Origin: Minwuia sp.
GTDB lineage: Bacteria; Pseudomonadota; Alphaproteobacteria; Minwuiales; Minwuiaceae
Direction: 5' to 3'
NCBI GenBank assembly: GCA_029210175.1
Contig: JARGPL010000003.1
Coordinates: 62,001-126,000, forward strand
DNA: 64,000 bases
Positions 8,849 to 20,815 of this stretch are shown here, piece by piece (positions within the stretch are counted from its first letter, which is position 1; every line of letters starts with the position of its first letter). Made by a program: the position numbers and the translations under genes. A model generated the notes under the pieces. The model saw only the letters and a list, made by a program, of their open reading frames with translations. It searched no databases and was not told the DNA's origin.

Positions 8849-9868
8849 TCAGATGCCGAAGGGTGAGCGTGGTGCCCCGATGCTGGCGAGCAGGAACAGG
8901 CTGCCAAAGGCGATCAGAGCCAGCGCGCCGAAGACCCGCAATCCGGTTTCCAGCCGACCGGCCCAGCGCATGTCGCGGTTGGCCAGGCGCATCGCGAACC
9001 GCTTCGACGTCAGTGTCAGGATGGCCAGCACCGATACCGTGGCGCCGGTGCCAAGCGACATGGCGAAGGTCGCGCCTATTCCTGCGGCAACCAGGCCATT
9101 GGCCAGGGCGAAGACCAGCACGATGAGTGCCCCGCCACAGGGCCGTATGCCGACCGCCAGGATGATCGGCACGGCCCGCCGGAGCGTCAGCCGCCCGCCG
9201 TCCTGTCCTGTCGGCGGCAGCGCGACATGCCCATGGTCATGGCCACGGTGTTCGTGTCCGTGTCCGTGGTCATGGGCGTGGTCTGCATGGTCATGGCCGT
9301 GATCATCATGGTGATGATGATGCCCTCGCCCCGTCAGCGCCTGCCAGAGCAGGTACAGGCCAACCGCCGCGATCAGGCCGAAGCTGAACTTTTCAAGCGA
9401 CCAGGCGCTGTCGAGCAGCTGGTTTCCGGCCAGATCGAACAGCCATGCGCCGCCGAGCACCAGCACGACCGCCGTCACCCCCTGCGCCAGCGATGACAGC
9501 AGCGACAGTGCAATGCCCTGCCGGACCGCGCGTTCATTGGCCAGCAGATATGACGTGATGACGGCCTTGCCGTGCCCCGGCCCGACAGCATGAAAGATGC
9601 CGTAGAGCAGGCTGATGAGGATCAGCCCCCATGCGGTGGACAGGCTGTAGTCATCCTTCAGCGCACGCACGGCCAGTGACAGCTTGCGATAGAGTTGCGA
9701 CTGGATCTGGCGCACCTCGTTCATGACGCTTTCGTAGAGGCTGAGGTCAGCAGGCTCGGCCGCCGCCGTGCCGGGGCGCTGGAAGGGAGAGGCCGTCTGC
9801 GCGCTGACCGGCAGAACCGAAAGGCTCAACAGCGCGGCGAGCAGCAGTCCGCAGATCAGCCGCCACAT
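8849..9868 (-). CDS. NicO/RcnA-type nickel-cobalt (or zinc) transporter with His-rich loop
   Basis: A 339-residue membrane protein with a signal-like first helix, six or so membrane helices and a long cytoplasmic or periplasmic loop of alternating His and Asp (roughly residues 182-213). The motif VGPGHGKAVITSYLL is the HxGxxH-like metal signature of the NicO family, and a later GIRPCGGALIVLVFAL repeats the family's second signature. RcnA members export Ni/Co; others import. Its start overlaps the DUF1007 gene by 13 bases, and both follow znuC and znuB, so a role in zinc or nickel handling at the inner membrane is inferred. Metal and direction are not determined by sequence. Confidence 0.83.
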   Translation of the reverse strand: MWRLICGLLLAALLSLSVLPVSAQTASPFQRPGTAAAEPADLSLYESVMNEVRQIQSQLYRKLSLAVRALKDDYSLSTAWGLILISLLYGIFHAVGPGHGKAVITSYLLANERAVRQGIALSLLSSLAQGVTAVVLVLGGAWLFDLAGNQLLDSAWSLEKFSFGLIAAVGLYLLWQALTGRGHHHHHDDHGHDHADHAHDHGHGHEHRGHDHGHVALPPTGQDGGRLTLRRAVPIILAVGIRPCGGALIVLVFALANGLVAAGIGATFAMSLGTGATVSVLAILTLTSKRFAMRLANRDMRWAGRLETGLRVFGALALIAFGSLFLLASIGAPRSPFGI

Positions 9869-10497
9869 TCAACCGTGACCTTTGGTGCGAATCCGGCGGC
9901 CCAGTCCTGGTCCGCGGCGAGACTGGCCGCGAGGGAATCACTCACGGTCTTCGGTGTTTCATCGGGACCGTAGGTGAAGACGCCGCAGCCTTCCGGCACC
10001 GGGCCAGACGCGACCGCGGGGCGGGATGAGTCCACTTCGAACGCCACGTAGTAGCTGGGGTCGAAGCTGGCCATCCGCAAACGATGCTTCTTCGGGTCCA
10101 CGGGATAGGTGAACGGCAGGGTGAAGCTGAATTCCAGCACGCCATCGTCTTCACGATTGTCGAAGGCGGAGACATCCCCCACTTCCAAAGGAGTTCCGTC
10201 GATGCGCAGATCGGTGAAGTAGTTCCATTCCTTCAGGAACTTGACGTTCTCGCCCCCCAGGGCAACCAGCTCCGCGTGGGTCGTGACCCCGTCCTTGTCG
10301 GCATCCGCCCCCTGGATCGCGAAGGTGGAATAGAGATCATCGAACCGCCAGATCACGGTGACACCGGTCACCAGGCCAGCGGCATCGAACTGGAACTCTG
10401 CCGACGTGCCGACCCAGACATGCGGGTGTGCGCTGGTTTCGACGCTGCCGAGACCAACGGTCAGGGCAAGCGCGGCGGCCAGGGTTTTCAGTTTCAT
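9856..10497 (-). CDS. DUF1007 family secreted protein
   Basis: A 213-residue exported protein: the first 23 residues form a signal peptide ending SVETSAHPH, so the mature protein would start with a potential metal-binding His-Pro-His. The family hallmarks HPHVWVGTSAEF, WRFDDLYST and NYFTDLRIDG are present, and two Cys residues near the C-terminus could form a disulfide. DUF1007 proteins are regularly encoded beside NicO/RcnA-like transporters; their job is not established, but a periplasmic metal chaperone or sensor is plausible. It overlaps the transporter gene by 13 bases and lies 52 bases after znuB. Confidence 0.82.
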   Translation of the reverse strand: MKLKTLAAALALTVGLGSVETSAHPHVWVGTSAEFQFDAAGLVTGVTVIWRFDDLYSTFAIQGADADKDGVTTHAELVALGGENVKFLKEWNYFTDLRIDGTPLEVGDVSAFDNREDDGVLEFSFTLPFTYPVDPKKHRLRMASFDPSYYVAFEVDSSRPAVASGPVPEGCGVFTYGPDETPKTVSDSLAASLAADQDWAAGFAPKVTVECGG

Positions 10498-10549
10498 GGG
10501 TACGTCACCGTTTCAGTCGAACAGAAGCGAACTCTAACCGTGTTCGCGA

Positions 10550-11356
10550 TCACGCGGCAGCTTTCTTTGCCCTGAATGTGGTGATCAGCAGCACCAGCAG
10601 GAATGCGACAATTGCGGCCAGCACGATGCTCGGGCCTGACGGAGAGTCCAGCCAGAGCGACAGGCCCAGCCCACCGGACACCGCAACACAGCCAACCGCA
10701 CCAGCCCAGACGGCCATGGCTTCGGGCGAGCCACTCAGACGACGTGCGGTGGCCGCAGGAGTGATCAGCAACGCCGTGACCAGCAGGATGCCGACGATCT
10801 TCATCGCGGCTGCAATCAGCAGGGCGACCAGCAGCGCGAAGATCAGACGGACACGCGCCACCGGCACGCCCTCCGCCTGCGCCAGATCGGTCTGCACCGT
10901 GGCAGCCAGCAGATCGCGCCAGATGAAGGCAAGGACAGACAGGGCAACGATGCCGCCAGCCCCGATCCAGATCAGATCTGTCCTGCCGATTGCCAGAATG
11001 TCGCCGAACAGATAGCTCATCAGATCGATGCGCAGACCGGGGACTGTCGCCGCGACCACCAGCCCGACCGCGAGGCTGCCGTGCGCCAGCATGCCCAGCG
11101 CCGTGTCACTGGCCAGCCAGCGAAACCGTTCCAGCCAGAACAGCGCCAGCGCGGCAAGCACCACGACAATGGCAACGCCGATGATCGGCTGCACCGACAA
11201 CAGCAGGCCCATCGACACCCCCAGCAGACCGGAATGCGCCATCGTGTCACCGAAATAGGCCATGCGCCGCCAGACCACGAAACAACCGAGCGGACCTGCC
11301 ACCAGCGCGACCATGATGCCCCCCAGCAGGGCGCGAACCAGAAAGTCGTCAAGCAT
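10550..11356 (-). CDS. znuB: zinc/manganese ABC transporter permease
   Basis: A 268-residue ABC-3 family permease with about eight membrane helices. The opening ALLGGIMVALVAGPLGCFVV and WRRMAYFGDTMAHSGLLG are characteristic of ZnuB, the inner-membrane channel of high-affinity zinc uptake. It starts 11 bases after the stop of the ATPase gene znuC, with which it forms the transporter core. The C-terminus is short and Lys/Ala rich. No periplasmic binding-protein gene (znuA) and no zur regulator lie in the window, so these must be elsewhere, or the DUF1007 protein fills part of that role (inference). Confidence 0.9.
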   Translation of the reverse strand: MLDDFLVRALLGGIMVALVAGPLGCFVVWRRMAYFGDTMAHSGLLGVSMGLLLSVQPIIGVAIVVVLAALALFWLERFRWLASDTALGMLAHGSLAVGLVVAATVPGLRIDLMSYLFGDILAIGRTDLIWIGAGGIVALSVLAFIWRDLLAATVQTDLAQAEGVPVARVRLIFALLVALLIAAAMKIVGILLVTALLITPAATARRLSGSPEAMAVWAGAVGCVAVSGGLGLSLWLDSPSGPSIVLAAIVAFLLVLLITTFRAKKAAA

Positions 11357-11367
11357 GTGCGGATCCG

Positions 11368-12195
11368 TCAGTGCGTGTGGTCATGGCTGTTTTCATGACT
11401 GTGGTCATGACTGTGGTCATGATCGGAAACGACCTCTCCGTGCAGGTCATGATCATGGTCGTGATCATGGCGGTAGACGGCAAGCGTCGCCGCCGCCTGA
11501 CGCCCGAACAACCTGAGGAATTCCGGATGTCGCGATACGTCCGACGGGACGCCCGCACAGCAGATGTGGCCGTTCAGGCAGAGCACCTGATCCGTTGCAG
11601 CCATCACCACATGCAGGTCGTGGGACACCATCAACACCCCCAGCCCCATCTCGTCGCGCAATTCACCGATCAGGGCATAGAGCGCTGCCTCACCAGCAAA
11701 ATCCACCCCCTGTACCGGTTCGTCCAGCACCAGCAGGTCCGGTTGCCGCAACAGCGCCCGCGCCAGCAGCACACGCTGGGTCTCGCCGCCGGAAAGGCTG
11801 GCCACGTCTGCGCGCCGCAGATGCCCGACGCCGACGCGGTCAAGGGCGGTGGCAATGGCCCGATTGTCCGCCCTTGCGGTCAGGGTCATGAGGCGATTGA
11901 CGCTGAGCGGCAACACCGTATCCACGGCAAACCGCTGCGGCACGTACCCGATGCGGGTGCCCTTTGCCAGGCCAGCCGCCCCTTCGGTCACGGGCACCAG
12001 ACCCAGCAGCGCCTTCACCAGGGTCGTCTTGCCTGACCCGTTGGGGCCGATGATGGTCACGATCTCACCCGCCGCAATATCCATATCGACACCGCTCAAC
12101 ACGGTGCGGCCACCGAAGGCGACGGCCAGCGCCTGCGCCGAGGCGAGCACGCGCCTGTCTGGCAGCGGTGCAAGCCTGTCCGGTCCCGTGTCCAT
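11368..12195 (-). CDS. znuC: zinc ABC transporter ATP-binding protein with His-rich tail
   Basis: About 275 residues. Walker A is [16 protein letters not shown], the ABC signature is [17 protein letters not shown], Walker B is [12 protein letters not shown] and the switch His is in [12 protein letters not shown] 12195 is chosen because AGGACG lies nine bases upstream; ATGs at 12216 and 12255 are possible. The last 30 or so residues are almost all His and Asp, a tail often seen in zinc ATPases of alphaproteobacteria that may sense or buffer cytosolic zinc. It is the first gene of the znuC-znuB-DUF1007-NicO operon. No clear Zur box was found upstream. Confidence 0.9.
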   Translation of the reverse strand: MDTGPDRLAPLPDRRVLASAQALAVAFGGRTVLSGVDMDIAAGEIVTIIGPNGSGKTTLVKALLGLVPVTEGAAGLAKGTRIGYVPQRFAVDTVLPLSVNRLMTLTARADNRAIATALDRVGVGHLRRADVASLSGGETQRVLLARALLRQPDLLVLDEPVQGVDFAGEAALYALIGELRDEMGLGVLMVSHDLHVVMAATDQVLCLNGHICCAGVPSDVSRHPEFLRLFGRQAAATLAVYRHDHDHDHDLHGEVVSDHDHSHDHSHENSHDHTH

Positions 12196-12419
12196 TTTCG
12201 TCAGCGTCCTGTTCATCCAACCATCATGCCTGCGGTGGCCGCTGCTGCGAAACACATAGTTTACGCAATGGAAACATCAAATATTTCAGCATCTTGCCAG
12301 TCATTTCCCGGCTCAACCGGTTGGCGCGGAGCGCTTTCAGCACCGCCACGCCTGCCATTCCTCCACACCGCGACCAGATGGTGAAACACCGACAAACACA
12401 TATGCAAGGAACAGATCAG

Positions 12420-13022
12420 ATGACCAAGGTACTGGTGCTCTACTACAGCTCATACGGCCACATCGAAAGCATGGCCGCCGCCGCAGCCAAGGGTGCGCGC
12501 TCCGTCGAGGGCACTGAAGTCGCCCTCAAGCGGGTACCTGAACTGGTGCCGGAGGATGCGGCAAGGAAGGCTGGCATCAAGCTGGATCAGGATGCCCCCG
12601 TCGCCGACCCGGCGGAACTGGCGGACTATGACGCCATCATCTTCGGCACCCCGACCCGTTTCGGCATGATGGCGGCACAGATGCGCAATTTCCTCGATCA
12701 GACCGGCGGCCTGTGGGCGCAGGGGAAGCTGGTCGGCAAGGTCGGCAGCGTCTTTGTTTCCTCGGCGACGCAGCACGGCGGCCAGGAAAGCACCATCCTG
12801 TCTTTCCACACCAGTCTGCTGCATCAGGGCATGGTCATCGTCGGGCTGCCCTATGCGTTTCAGGGCCAGATGGGCGTTGAAGAGATTAAGGGCGGCACAC
12901 CCTACGGTGCCAGCACGATTGCGGACGGCGACGGGTCACGTCAGCCATCGGCAGTCGAACTGGACGGCGCCCGGTTCCAGGGCGCCCACGTGGCGCGTAT
13001 CGCGTCGAAACTGATCGCCTGA
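12420..13022 (+). CDS. wrbA: NAD(P)H:quinone oxidoreductase, WrbA type
   Basis: A 200-residue flavodoxin-like protein. The FMN phosphate loop is [12 protein letters not shown] at the N-terminus, [24 protein letters not shown] is the conserved WrbA FMN-binding segment, and [10 protein letters not shown] with [13 protein letters not shown] near the end completes the type IV signature. It reduces quinones by two electrons and protects against redox stress. ATG 12420 with AAGGA nine bases upstream is preferred to an in-frame extension to 12168. It is divergent from the znu operon across a 220-base gap. Confidence 0.93.
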   Translation: MTKVLVLYYSSYGHIESMAAAAAKGARSVEGTEVALKRVPELVPEDAARKAGIKLDQDAPVADPAELADYDAIIFGTPTRFGMMAAQMRNFLDQTGGLWAQGKLVGKVGSVFVSSATQHGGQESTILSFHTSLLHQGMVIVGLPYAFQGQMGVEEIKGGTPYGASTIADGDGSRQPSAVELDGARFQGAHVARIASKLIA

Positions 13023-13322
13023 CAGCATTGCGATCCACGTTTCGGTGAACCGATCAGCGGGGACCGGTCACGCAGCCATGCGCGGCTGGTCCTCCGGCGG
13101 TCTGCGCGCCGTCTTTCTGCATGCCCGACTTGCCGAACGTCATGCAAATATTGCAAGAAAGGACCGACCGCTTCGTCTATGATCGGCGAAAGCGACTGTT
13201 GTGGTACGGCACCGCGGACATGACCGTCCTGCGCCACCTGCCCAATGGGGGGTCGCCCGTCGTTGGATTTGCCCGTCGAGGTTCGCGGGTTTCACGTTTT
13301 TTTTGAAAAGAGGAGCTGGCTT
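13023..13322. other. non-coding gap upstream of acnA with a small inverted repeat
   Basis: This 300-base stretch between wrbA and the acnA start has no convincing gene. It contains the inverted repeat TGCAA-ATA-TTGCA at 13143-13155, a run of eight T at about 13296-13303 and the acnA ribosome site GAAAAGAGGAG at 13305-13315. A 61-codon open frame at 13121-13306 is discussed among the rejected items. Confidence 0.5.
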
Positions 13323-15995
<2,673 letters not shown>

Positions 15996-16020
15996 TCAGG
16001 GCGCTGTAACGATACCGCGA

Positions 16021-16058
16021 GGGGGCGACATTTCACCGACACGTGACTCGTCGCCCCC
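16021..16058 (+). terminator. GC-rich hairpin after acnA
   Basis: GGGGGCGAC at 16021-16029 is the exact reverse complement of GTCGCCCCC at 16050-16058, with a 20-base loop, 26 bases after the acnA stop. There is no T-tract, so a terminator role is likely rather than certain; the hairpin could also stabilise the mRNA end. Confidence 0.45.
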
Positions 16059-16083
16059 AAGCGTGCCGCCTACGTTCACCTGC

Positions 16084-16878
16084 ATGCGAACTCCAGTACT
16101 CCCATCGATACCCGATCGTGCGCTGACCGCTTCCCGGTTCAGGGGCACGTTCATGGCTGCTGCACTGGCTGCGACAGCCGCCATCGGCATGCTTGTCGTC
16201 CCCCTTACCGTCGCTGCAGCGGACAAGCCGATTGTGGTGGTCGAACTGTTCACCAGCCAGGGCTGCAATTCCTGCCCGCCTGCCGATGAATTGCTCGGCG
16301 AACTGATCAAGCGCGATGACGTGCTGGGTTTCAGCTTTCACGTGGATTACTGGGACTACATTGGCTGGCATGACACCTTCGCCATGCCGGAGTCCGGGCT
16401 GCGGCAGCGCAGTTACGTCAACCGTGTCGGCGGTCGCTATGTCTACACACCGCAACTGGTGATCGGCGGCAAGGAACAGGTCGTCGGACACGACAGGCGC
16501 GCGGTCGATGACGCGATCAAGGCGACAGCGGCGCGTCCGATGGTCAACGTCAGCGCCCGCAAGGGCGATGCCAAGGGCCAGTGGGTCGTGGAACTGGATC
16601 CGGCGAACCTGTCAGGTCCGGCAACCGTCTGGCTGGTGACCTATGACAATCGCCACGACGTGGACATCCAGCGCGGCGAGAACCAGGGCAAGAAACTCGC
16701 CTACCACAACGTCGTCCGCCAGATGGACCGTATTGCCACCTGGGACGGCACGTCCGCGCTCAGTCTGCCCGTCGACATGGCGGCGGTCTGGGCGGATGGC
16801 CGCGACGGGTGTGCGGTCATCGTCCAGGAAGCGGGTTTCGGCCCGATCCTCGGCGCCGTCCGCGTTGCAGGCAACTGA
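16084..16878 (+). CDS. DUF1223 domain-containing exported protein
   Basis: A 264-residue protein from ATG 16084 (a later ATG at 16153 is also possible). The N-terminus holds a hydrophobic export signal ending VPLTVAAADK. The mature part begins VVVELFTSQGCNSCPPADELL, shown here as ELFTSQGCNSCPPAD, with a thioredoxin-like CxxC pair, then HVDYWDYIGWHD and YVYTPQLVIGG. These are the hallmarks of DUF1223, a thioredoxin-fold family in the periplasm. A thiol-disulfide role is plausible but not demonstrated. It is convergent with the LLM oxidoreductase three bases away. Confidence 0.85.
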   Translation: MRTPVLPSIPDRALTASRFRGTFMAAALAATAAIGMLVVPLTVAAADKPIVVVELFTSQGCNSCPPADELLGELIKRDDVLGFSFHVDYWDYIGWHDTFAMPESGLRQRSYVNRVGGRYVYTPQLVIGGKEQVVGHDRRAVDDAIKATAARPMVNVSARKGDAKGQWVVELDPANLSGPATVWLVTYDNRHDVDIQRGENQGKKLAYHNVVRQMDRIATWDGTSALSLPVDMAAVWADGRDGCAVIVQEAGFGPILGAVRVAGN

Positions 16879-16881
16879 GCT

Positions 16882-17826
16882 TCAGAGCAGATCGGCGATC
16901 AGCGGCCTGACGTCCCTGGCGAAACGTGCCAGCTGTGCATTGCTCTCATCCAGCGGCCCTGTCGGATCCAGGACCAGATGGCGAACGCCAGCGGCATGGA
17001 ATGCCCGGACGCTTTCCGCCACCTGTGCCGGCGTGCCGAGGGCCGCATAACGCTTCGCGGGCTTGCGGAAGTCCATGGCATAGCGGGTCGAGAGGTGATC
17101 GGTCGCCTTGTCCCAGGCCGTGTCGAAGTCATCATCGATGCGGAAGAAAAGCAGGTGGCCCGTTCCGAAGCCTTCCACGTCCCTGCCCGCGTCCCGCATG
17201 TTGGCGTCAATGGTGGCCAGCGACTCGGCAAACATCTCCGGTGTCACGACGTAGGAAATCCAGCCGTCCGACAATGTCGCCGCCCGGCGCAGCGCCGCCG
17301 GGGATCGGCCACCCACCCAGATCGGCGGCCCGCCCGGCTGCACCGGCTTGGGCAGCATGCGTGTCGGTGGCAACTGGAAATGCTTGCCGTCATGGCTGAT
17401 CTCTTCGCCCGACCAGAGCTTGCGGATCACCTCGATCGCTTCCGACGTGCGCGCACCGCGCTGATTGTGTGGCACACCGGCGGCGGCAAACTCCCCGGGG
17501 AATTCGCCACCCACGCCCGTCCCGAAGATGAAATTGCCGCCGGAGATATGGTCCAGGGTTGCCGCCATCTTGGCGGTCGCCGTCGGATGGCGCAGCGGCA
17601 GCAGGTAGACACCGGTCGCCACCGTCAGCTTGTCCGAAAGGGCCGCCGCCTGGGCCAGCTGCAACATCGGGTCGAGGATCGGGACCGCGAAGACCAGGTG
17701 ATCCCCCAGCCAGAGTGAATCGAAATCATTGGCCTCCGCCAGGTCCACGATGGTGCGCGCCTCATCGCGGTTGCGCATGCGGGCCATGAACCCGAGTTTC
17801 AGCGTGTCGTCGAGCGTCATTACCAT
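16882..17826 (-). CDS. LLM class flavin-dependent oxidoreductase
   Basis: A 314-residue bacterial luciferase-like (TIM barrel) protein. The start is probably the second ATG at 17826, since GGGGAGGG lies six bases before it; ATGs at 17832 and 17820 flank it. Family features are DSLWLGDHLVF, LTVATGVYLLPLRHP, GVGGEFPGEFAAAGVP and PIWVGGRSPAALRRAA. Such enzymes use FMN or F420 with a reductase to oxidise diverse compounds. I cannot name a substrate. It is divergent from glnD by about 60 bases, so the two share a small promoter region. Confidence 0.85.
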   Translation of the reverse strand: MVMTLDDTLKLGFMARMRNRDEARTIVDLAEANDFDSLWLGDHLVFAVPILDPMLQLAQAAALSDKLTVATGVYLLPLRHPTATAKMAATLDHISGGNFIFGTGVGGEFPGEFAAAGVPHNQRGARTSEAIEVIRKLWSGEEISHDGKHFQLPPTRMLPKPVQPGGPPIWVGGRSPAALRRAATLSDGWISYVVTPEMFAESLATIDANMRDAGRDVEGFGTGHLLFFRIDDDFDTAWDKATDHLSTRYAMDFRKPAKRYAALGTPAQVAESVRAFHAAGVRHLVLDPTGPLDESNAQLARFARDVRPLIADLL

Positions 17827-17891
17827 GATCATCCCTCCCCAGGATCGCCAGCAATTGTGCAGCAGTAATTGGCTGTTCGCATAGTTGCTGT

Positions 17892-20648
17892 ATGTTGCGG
17901 CGCATGGAACAGGTTCGCAATCGTCGCCAGATCATCGACCGCCGTGCCGTTGGCACGCGCATCGCCGCACTTTCCGACAAGAGTGACGGCGATTTGCGCA
18001 ATGCGGTCTTCGCAGAGCTGAAGCAGGCCATGGAGGAAGGGCGCACTGCCATCGAGCAGCGATTCCGCGATGGCGAAGCCGGTGATGTTTCGGCAAGCGC
18101 CATGGCCTTCCTGGTCGATCAGATCATCCGCCTGCTCTACGAACATGCGCTGGATGACGTGTTTCACGCTGCCAATCCGACGGACGGGGAACAGATGTCG
18201 ATCATCGCCGTCGGCGGCTATGGCCGGGGCCAGATGGCCCCGCAGTCGGACGTCGACCTGCTGTTCCTGCTGCCTTACAAGCAGACCGCCTGGTCGGAGA
18301 GCATGATCGAATACATGCTCTACATGTTGTGGGACCTGAAGCTGAAGGTCGGCCATTCGACGCGGACAATCGATGACTGCATCCGCCTGTCGAAGCAGGA
18401 CACGACGATCCGCACGGCCCTGCTGGAATCCCGTTTCATCTTTGGCGATCAGCAGCTTTTCCTGGAGATGCAGCGCAGGTTCGATCGCGATGTGGTGCAG
18501 GGCACCGGCAACGATTACGTCGAGATGAAACTGGCGGAGCGCGATGAGCGCCATCAGCGCTTCGGTGATTCCCGCTATGTGAACGAGCCGAACCTGAAAG
18601 AGGGCAAGGGCGGGATGCGCGACCTGCATACCCTGACCTGGATCGCCAAGTACGTGTACCGGGTGCGCGATGTCGGCGATCTGGTGGAACTGGGCATCAT
18701 GACGGCCGCAGAATACCGCCGGTTCGTGAAGGCAGAACGCTTTCTCTGGTCCGTGCGGTTTCACCTGCATCTGCTGACCAACAGGGCAGAGGAACGCCTG
18801 ACCTTCGACGTGCAGACCGAACTCGCCAAACGCCTTGGCTATACGGATCGCGCCGGGGCACAGGCCATCGAGCGGTTCATGAAGCACTATTATCTGGTCG
18901 CCCGCGACATCGGTGACCTGACCCGCGTCATCTGTTCCTCCATCGAGGCGGAAAATCAGAAGAAGCCCCTGTTCCGACTGCCGCGTTTCGGCCTGCGCAC
19001 ACAACAGGTCGAAGGCTTTGTGGCACAGGGCGGCTGGCTGAACGCACCCGATGAGAACATGTTCGCCGAAGACCCCGTTGCCATGCTGCGCATCTTTCAG
19101 GTGGCGCAGCGCAATGACCTGAACATCCATCCGGACGCGCATCGGCTGCTGCGCCGTCACCGCAAGAAGATCAATCGCGCTGTCCGGGCAGACCCGGTCG
19201 CGAACCGCTGCTTCCTTGACATCATGACGTCCGACAAGGAACCGGAACTGCATCTGCGACGGATGAACGAGGCCGGAATCCTTGGCCAGTTCATCCCGGA
19301 CTTCGGGCGGGTGGTGGCCCAGACGCAGCATGACATGTACCACCATTATACCGTCGACGAGCATACCCTGCGTGCCGTCGGACTGGTCTGGCAGATCGAG
19401 AAGGGCAGCCTGGCGGAGGACCATCCGCTGAGCCACGAGATCGTGCATCAGGTGCTGTCGCGCGAAGTGCTCTACATGGCTGTATTCCTGCACGACATTG
19501 CCAAGGGGCGCGGCGGCGACCATTCCGTTCTGGGCGAGAAGGTTGCCAAGAAGCTCTGCAAGCGCATGGGCTTCAGCGCGGGTGAGACGGGAATGGTGGC
19601 CTGGCTCGTCCGCTGCCATCTGCTGATGTCGGCCACGGCCTTCAAGCGGGATCTGTCCGACGCCAAGACCATCACCGATTTCGTCGGCATCGTGCAAAGC
19701 CCGGAACGGCTGCGGCTGCTGCTGATCCTGACCGTTGCCGACATTCGGGCTGTCGGTCCCGGGGTCTGGAATGGCTGGAAGGGCCAGCTGCTGCGCGACC
19801 TCTATTACCGCGCCGAGGAAGCGCTTTCCGGCGACATGCGCGGCAAGGGACCGAAGCAGCGCGTCGAAGCCGCCCGTACCGCTCTGGCGGAGGTGCTCGA
19901 CAGCTGGCCGACTGCGGAACTGCAGGCCCATACCGAACGGTTCTACGACGGCTACTGGCTCGGCATCGATACCGACACCCAGGCTTGGCACGCCGGGGTG
20001 ATGCGTGATGCCGACAGCCAGGATGAACAGCTGGCCATCGCAGCGCGCTCCGACCAGTTCAAGGCCATGACGGAGATCCTGGTCTATGCCGCAGACCATC
20101 CCGGACTGTTCAGCCGCATCGCCGGGGCCATGGCCGTCGCCCGCGTGAACATCGTCGATGCCCGAATTGCAACGACCCACGACGGTATGGCGGTGGATAC
20201 GTTCATCGTTCAGGACATGGATGAGAACGCCCTGTCCGACCCGCAGCGCCTGGACAAGATACGCGATGCAATTGCCCAGACGCTGGCCGGTGAAGTGCGT
20301 CCCAAACGGGTGATCGCCGACCGGAAAGTCGGATATGCGGAGCGCACGCGCGTGTTCAAGGTCGAACCGGTGGTGCTGATCGACAACAACATTTCCAACA
20401 CCTGGACCGTGATCGAAGTGAATGGCCGCGACCGCCCCGGCTTTGTACATGACGTCGCCTGGGCCATGTTCGACCTGTCCCTGAACGTCGGTCGTGCCCG
20501 TATCGCCACTTACGGCGAGCGCGCCGTCGATGTGTTCTACGTGCGTGACATGTTCGGCCTGAAGATCGACGATCCCAACCGCCATGAACGGATCCGTCAA
20601 CGCCTGATCGAGGCAATACAGTCGACGGCGAAGCCGAAGAAGGGTTAG
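17892..20648 (+). CDS. glnD: [protein-PII] uridylyltransferase / uridylyl-removing enzyme
   Basis: A 918-residue bifunctional nitrogen sensor that uridylylates PII proteins when glutamine is low and removes UMP when it is high. The nucleotidyltransferase domain has VGGYGRGQMAPQSDVD with catalytic Asp120 and Asp122. The HD phosphohydrolase domain has AVFLHDIAKGRGGDH at about residues 530-545. Two ACT domains lie at about 725-805 and 835-915 and should bind glutamine. All key residues are present. No glnB/glnK gene is in the immediate neighbourhood, but a PII-like SbtB-type gene is at 40.4 kb. Confidence 0.96.
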   Translation: MLRRMEQVRNRRQIIDRRAVGTRIAALSDKSDGDLRNAVFAELKQAMEEGRTAIEQRFRDGEAGDVSASAMAFLVDQIIRLLYEHALDDVFHAANPTDGEQMSIIAVGGYGRGQMAPQSDVDLLFLLPYKQTAWSESMIEYMLYMLWDLKLKVGHSTRTIDDCIRLSKQDTTIRTALLESRFIFGDQQLFLEMQRRFDRDVVQGTGNDYVEMKLAERDERHQRFGDSRYVNEPNLKEGKGGMRDLHTLTWIAKYVYRVRDVGDLVELGIMTAAEYRRFVKAERFLWSVRFHLHLLTNRAEERLTFDVQTELAKRLGYTDRAGAQAIERFMKHYYLVARDIGDLTRVICSSIEAENQKKPLFRLPRFGLRTQQVEGFVAQGGWLNAPDENMFAEDPVAMLRIFQVAQRNDLNIHPDAHRLLRRHRKKINRAVRADPVANRCFLDIMTSDKEPELHLRRMNEAGILGQFIPDFGRVVAQTQHDMYHHYTVDEHTLRAVGLVWQIEKGSLAEDHPLSHEIVHQVLSREVLYMAVFLHDIAKGRGGDHSVLGEKVAKKLCKRMGFSAGETGMVAWLVRCHLLMSATAFKRDLSDAKTITDFVGIVQSPERLRLLLILTVADIRAVGPGVWNGWKGQLLRDLYYRAEEALSGDMRGKGPKQRVEAARTALAEVLDSWPTAELQAHTERFYDGYWLGIDTDTQAWHAGVMRDADSQDEQLAIAARSDQFKAMTEILVYAADHPGLFSRIAGAMAVARVNIVDARIATTHDGMAVDTFIVQDMDENALSDPQRLDKIRDAIAQTLAGEVRPKRVIADRKVGYAERTRVFKVEPVVLIDNNISNTWTVIEVNGRDRPGFVHDVAWAMFDLSLNVGRARIATYGERAVDVFYVRDMFGLKIDDPNRHERIRQRLIEAIQSTAKPKKG

Positions 20649-20815
20649 ACCGGTCTGGCCCGAAGTGCCGCACGGTCCCGGCCTGCTCCGCATGGCCGAG
20701 ATGCCGGGTCACTGATCTTGCGCAGCTGTATCGGGCAACAGGCCGAACGGCACGCGTTCCAGGCCACATGTGTTGCATGTTGATACTGTCGGAATATTGG
20801 ACGTAAATACGTCGG

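Noticed and set aside
9229-9324. Short repeated CATGGTCATGG-like units, and similar at 11371-11475
   Set aside because: These are codons for the His/Asp-rich protein segments of the NicO and ZnuC proteins, not a DNA repeat or CRISPR array.
13121-13306. 61-codon open frame upstream of acnA
   Set aside because: It has no clear ribosome site, ends in a run of eight T and looks like leader sequence; no recognisable motif.
17840-17891. Possible sigma-54 promoter before glnD (TGGC and TTGC)
   Set aside because: The two elements are 11 bases apart instead of 7, so they do not fit the consensus.
17829-20693. Very long minus-strand open frame opposite glnD
   Set aside because: Shadow of glnD; no ribosome site and no family resemblance.
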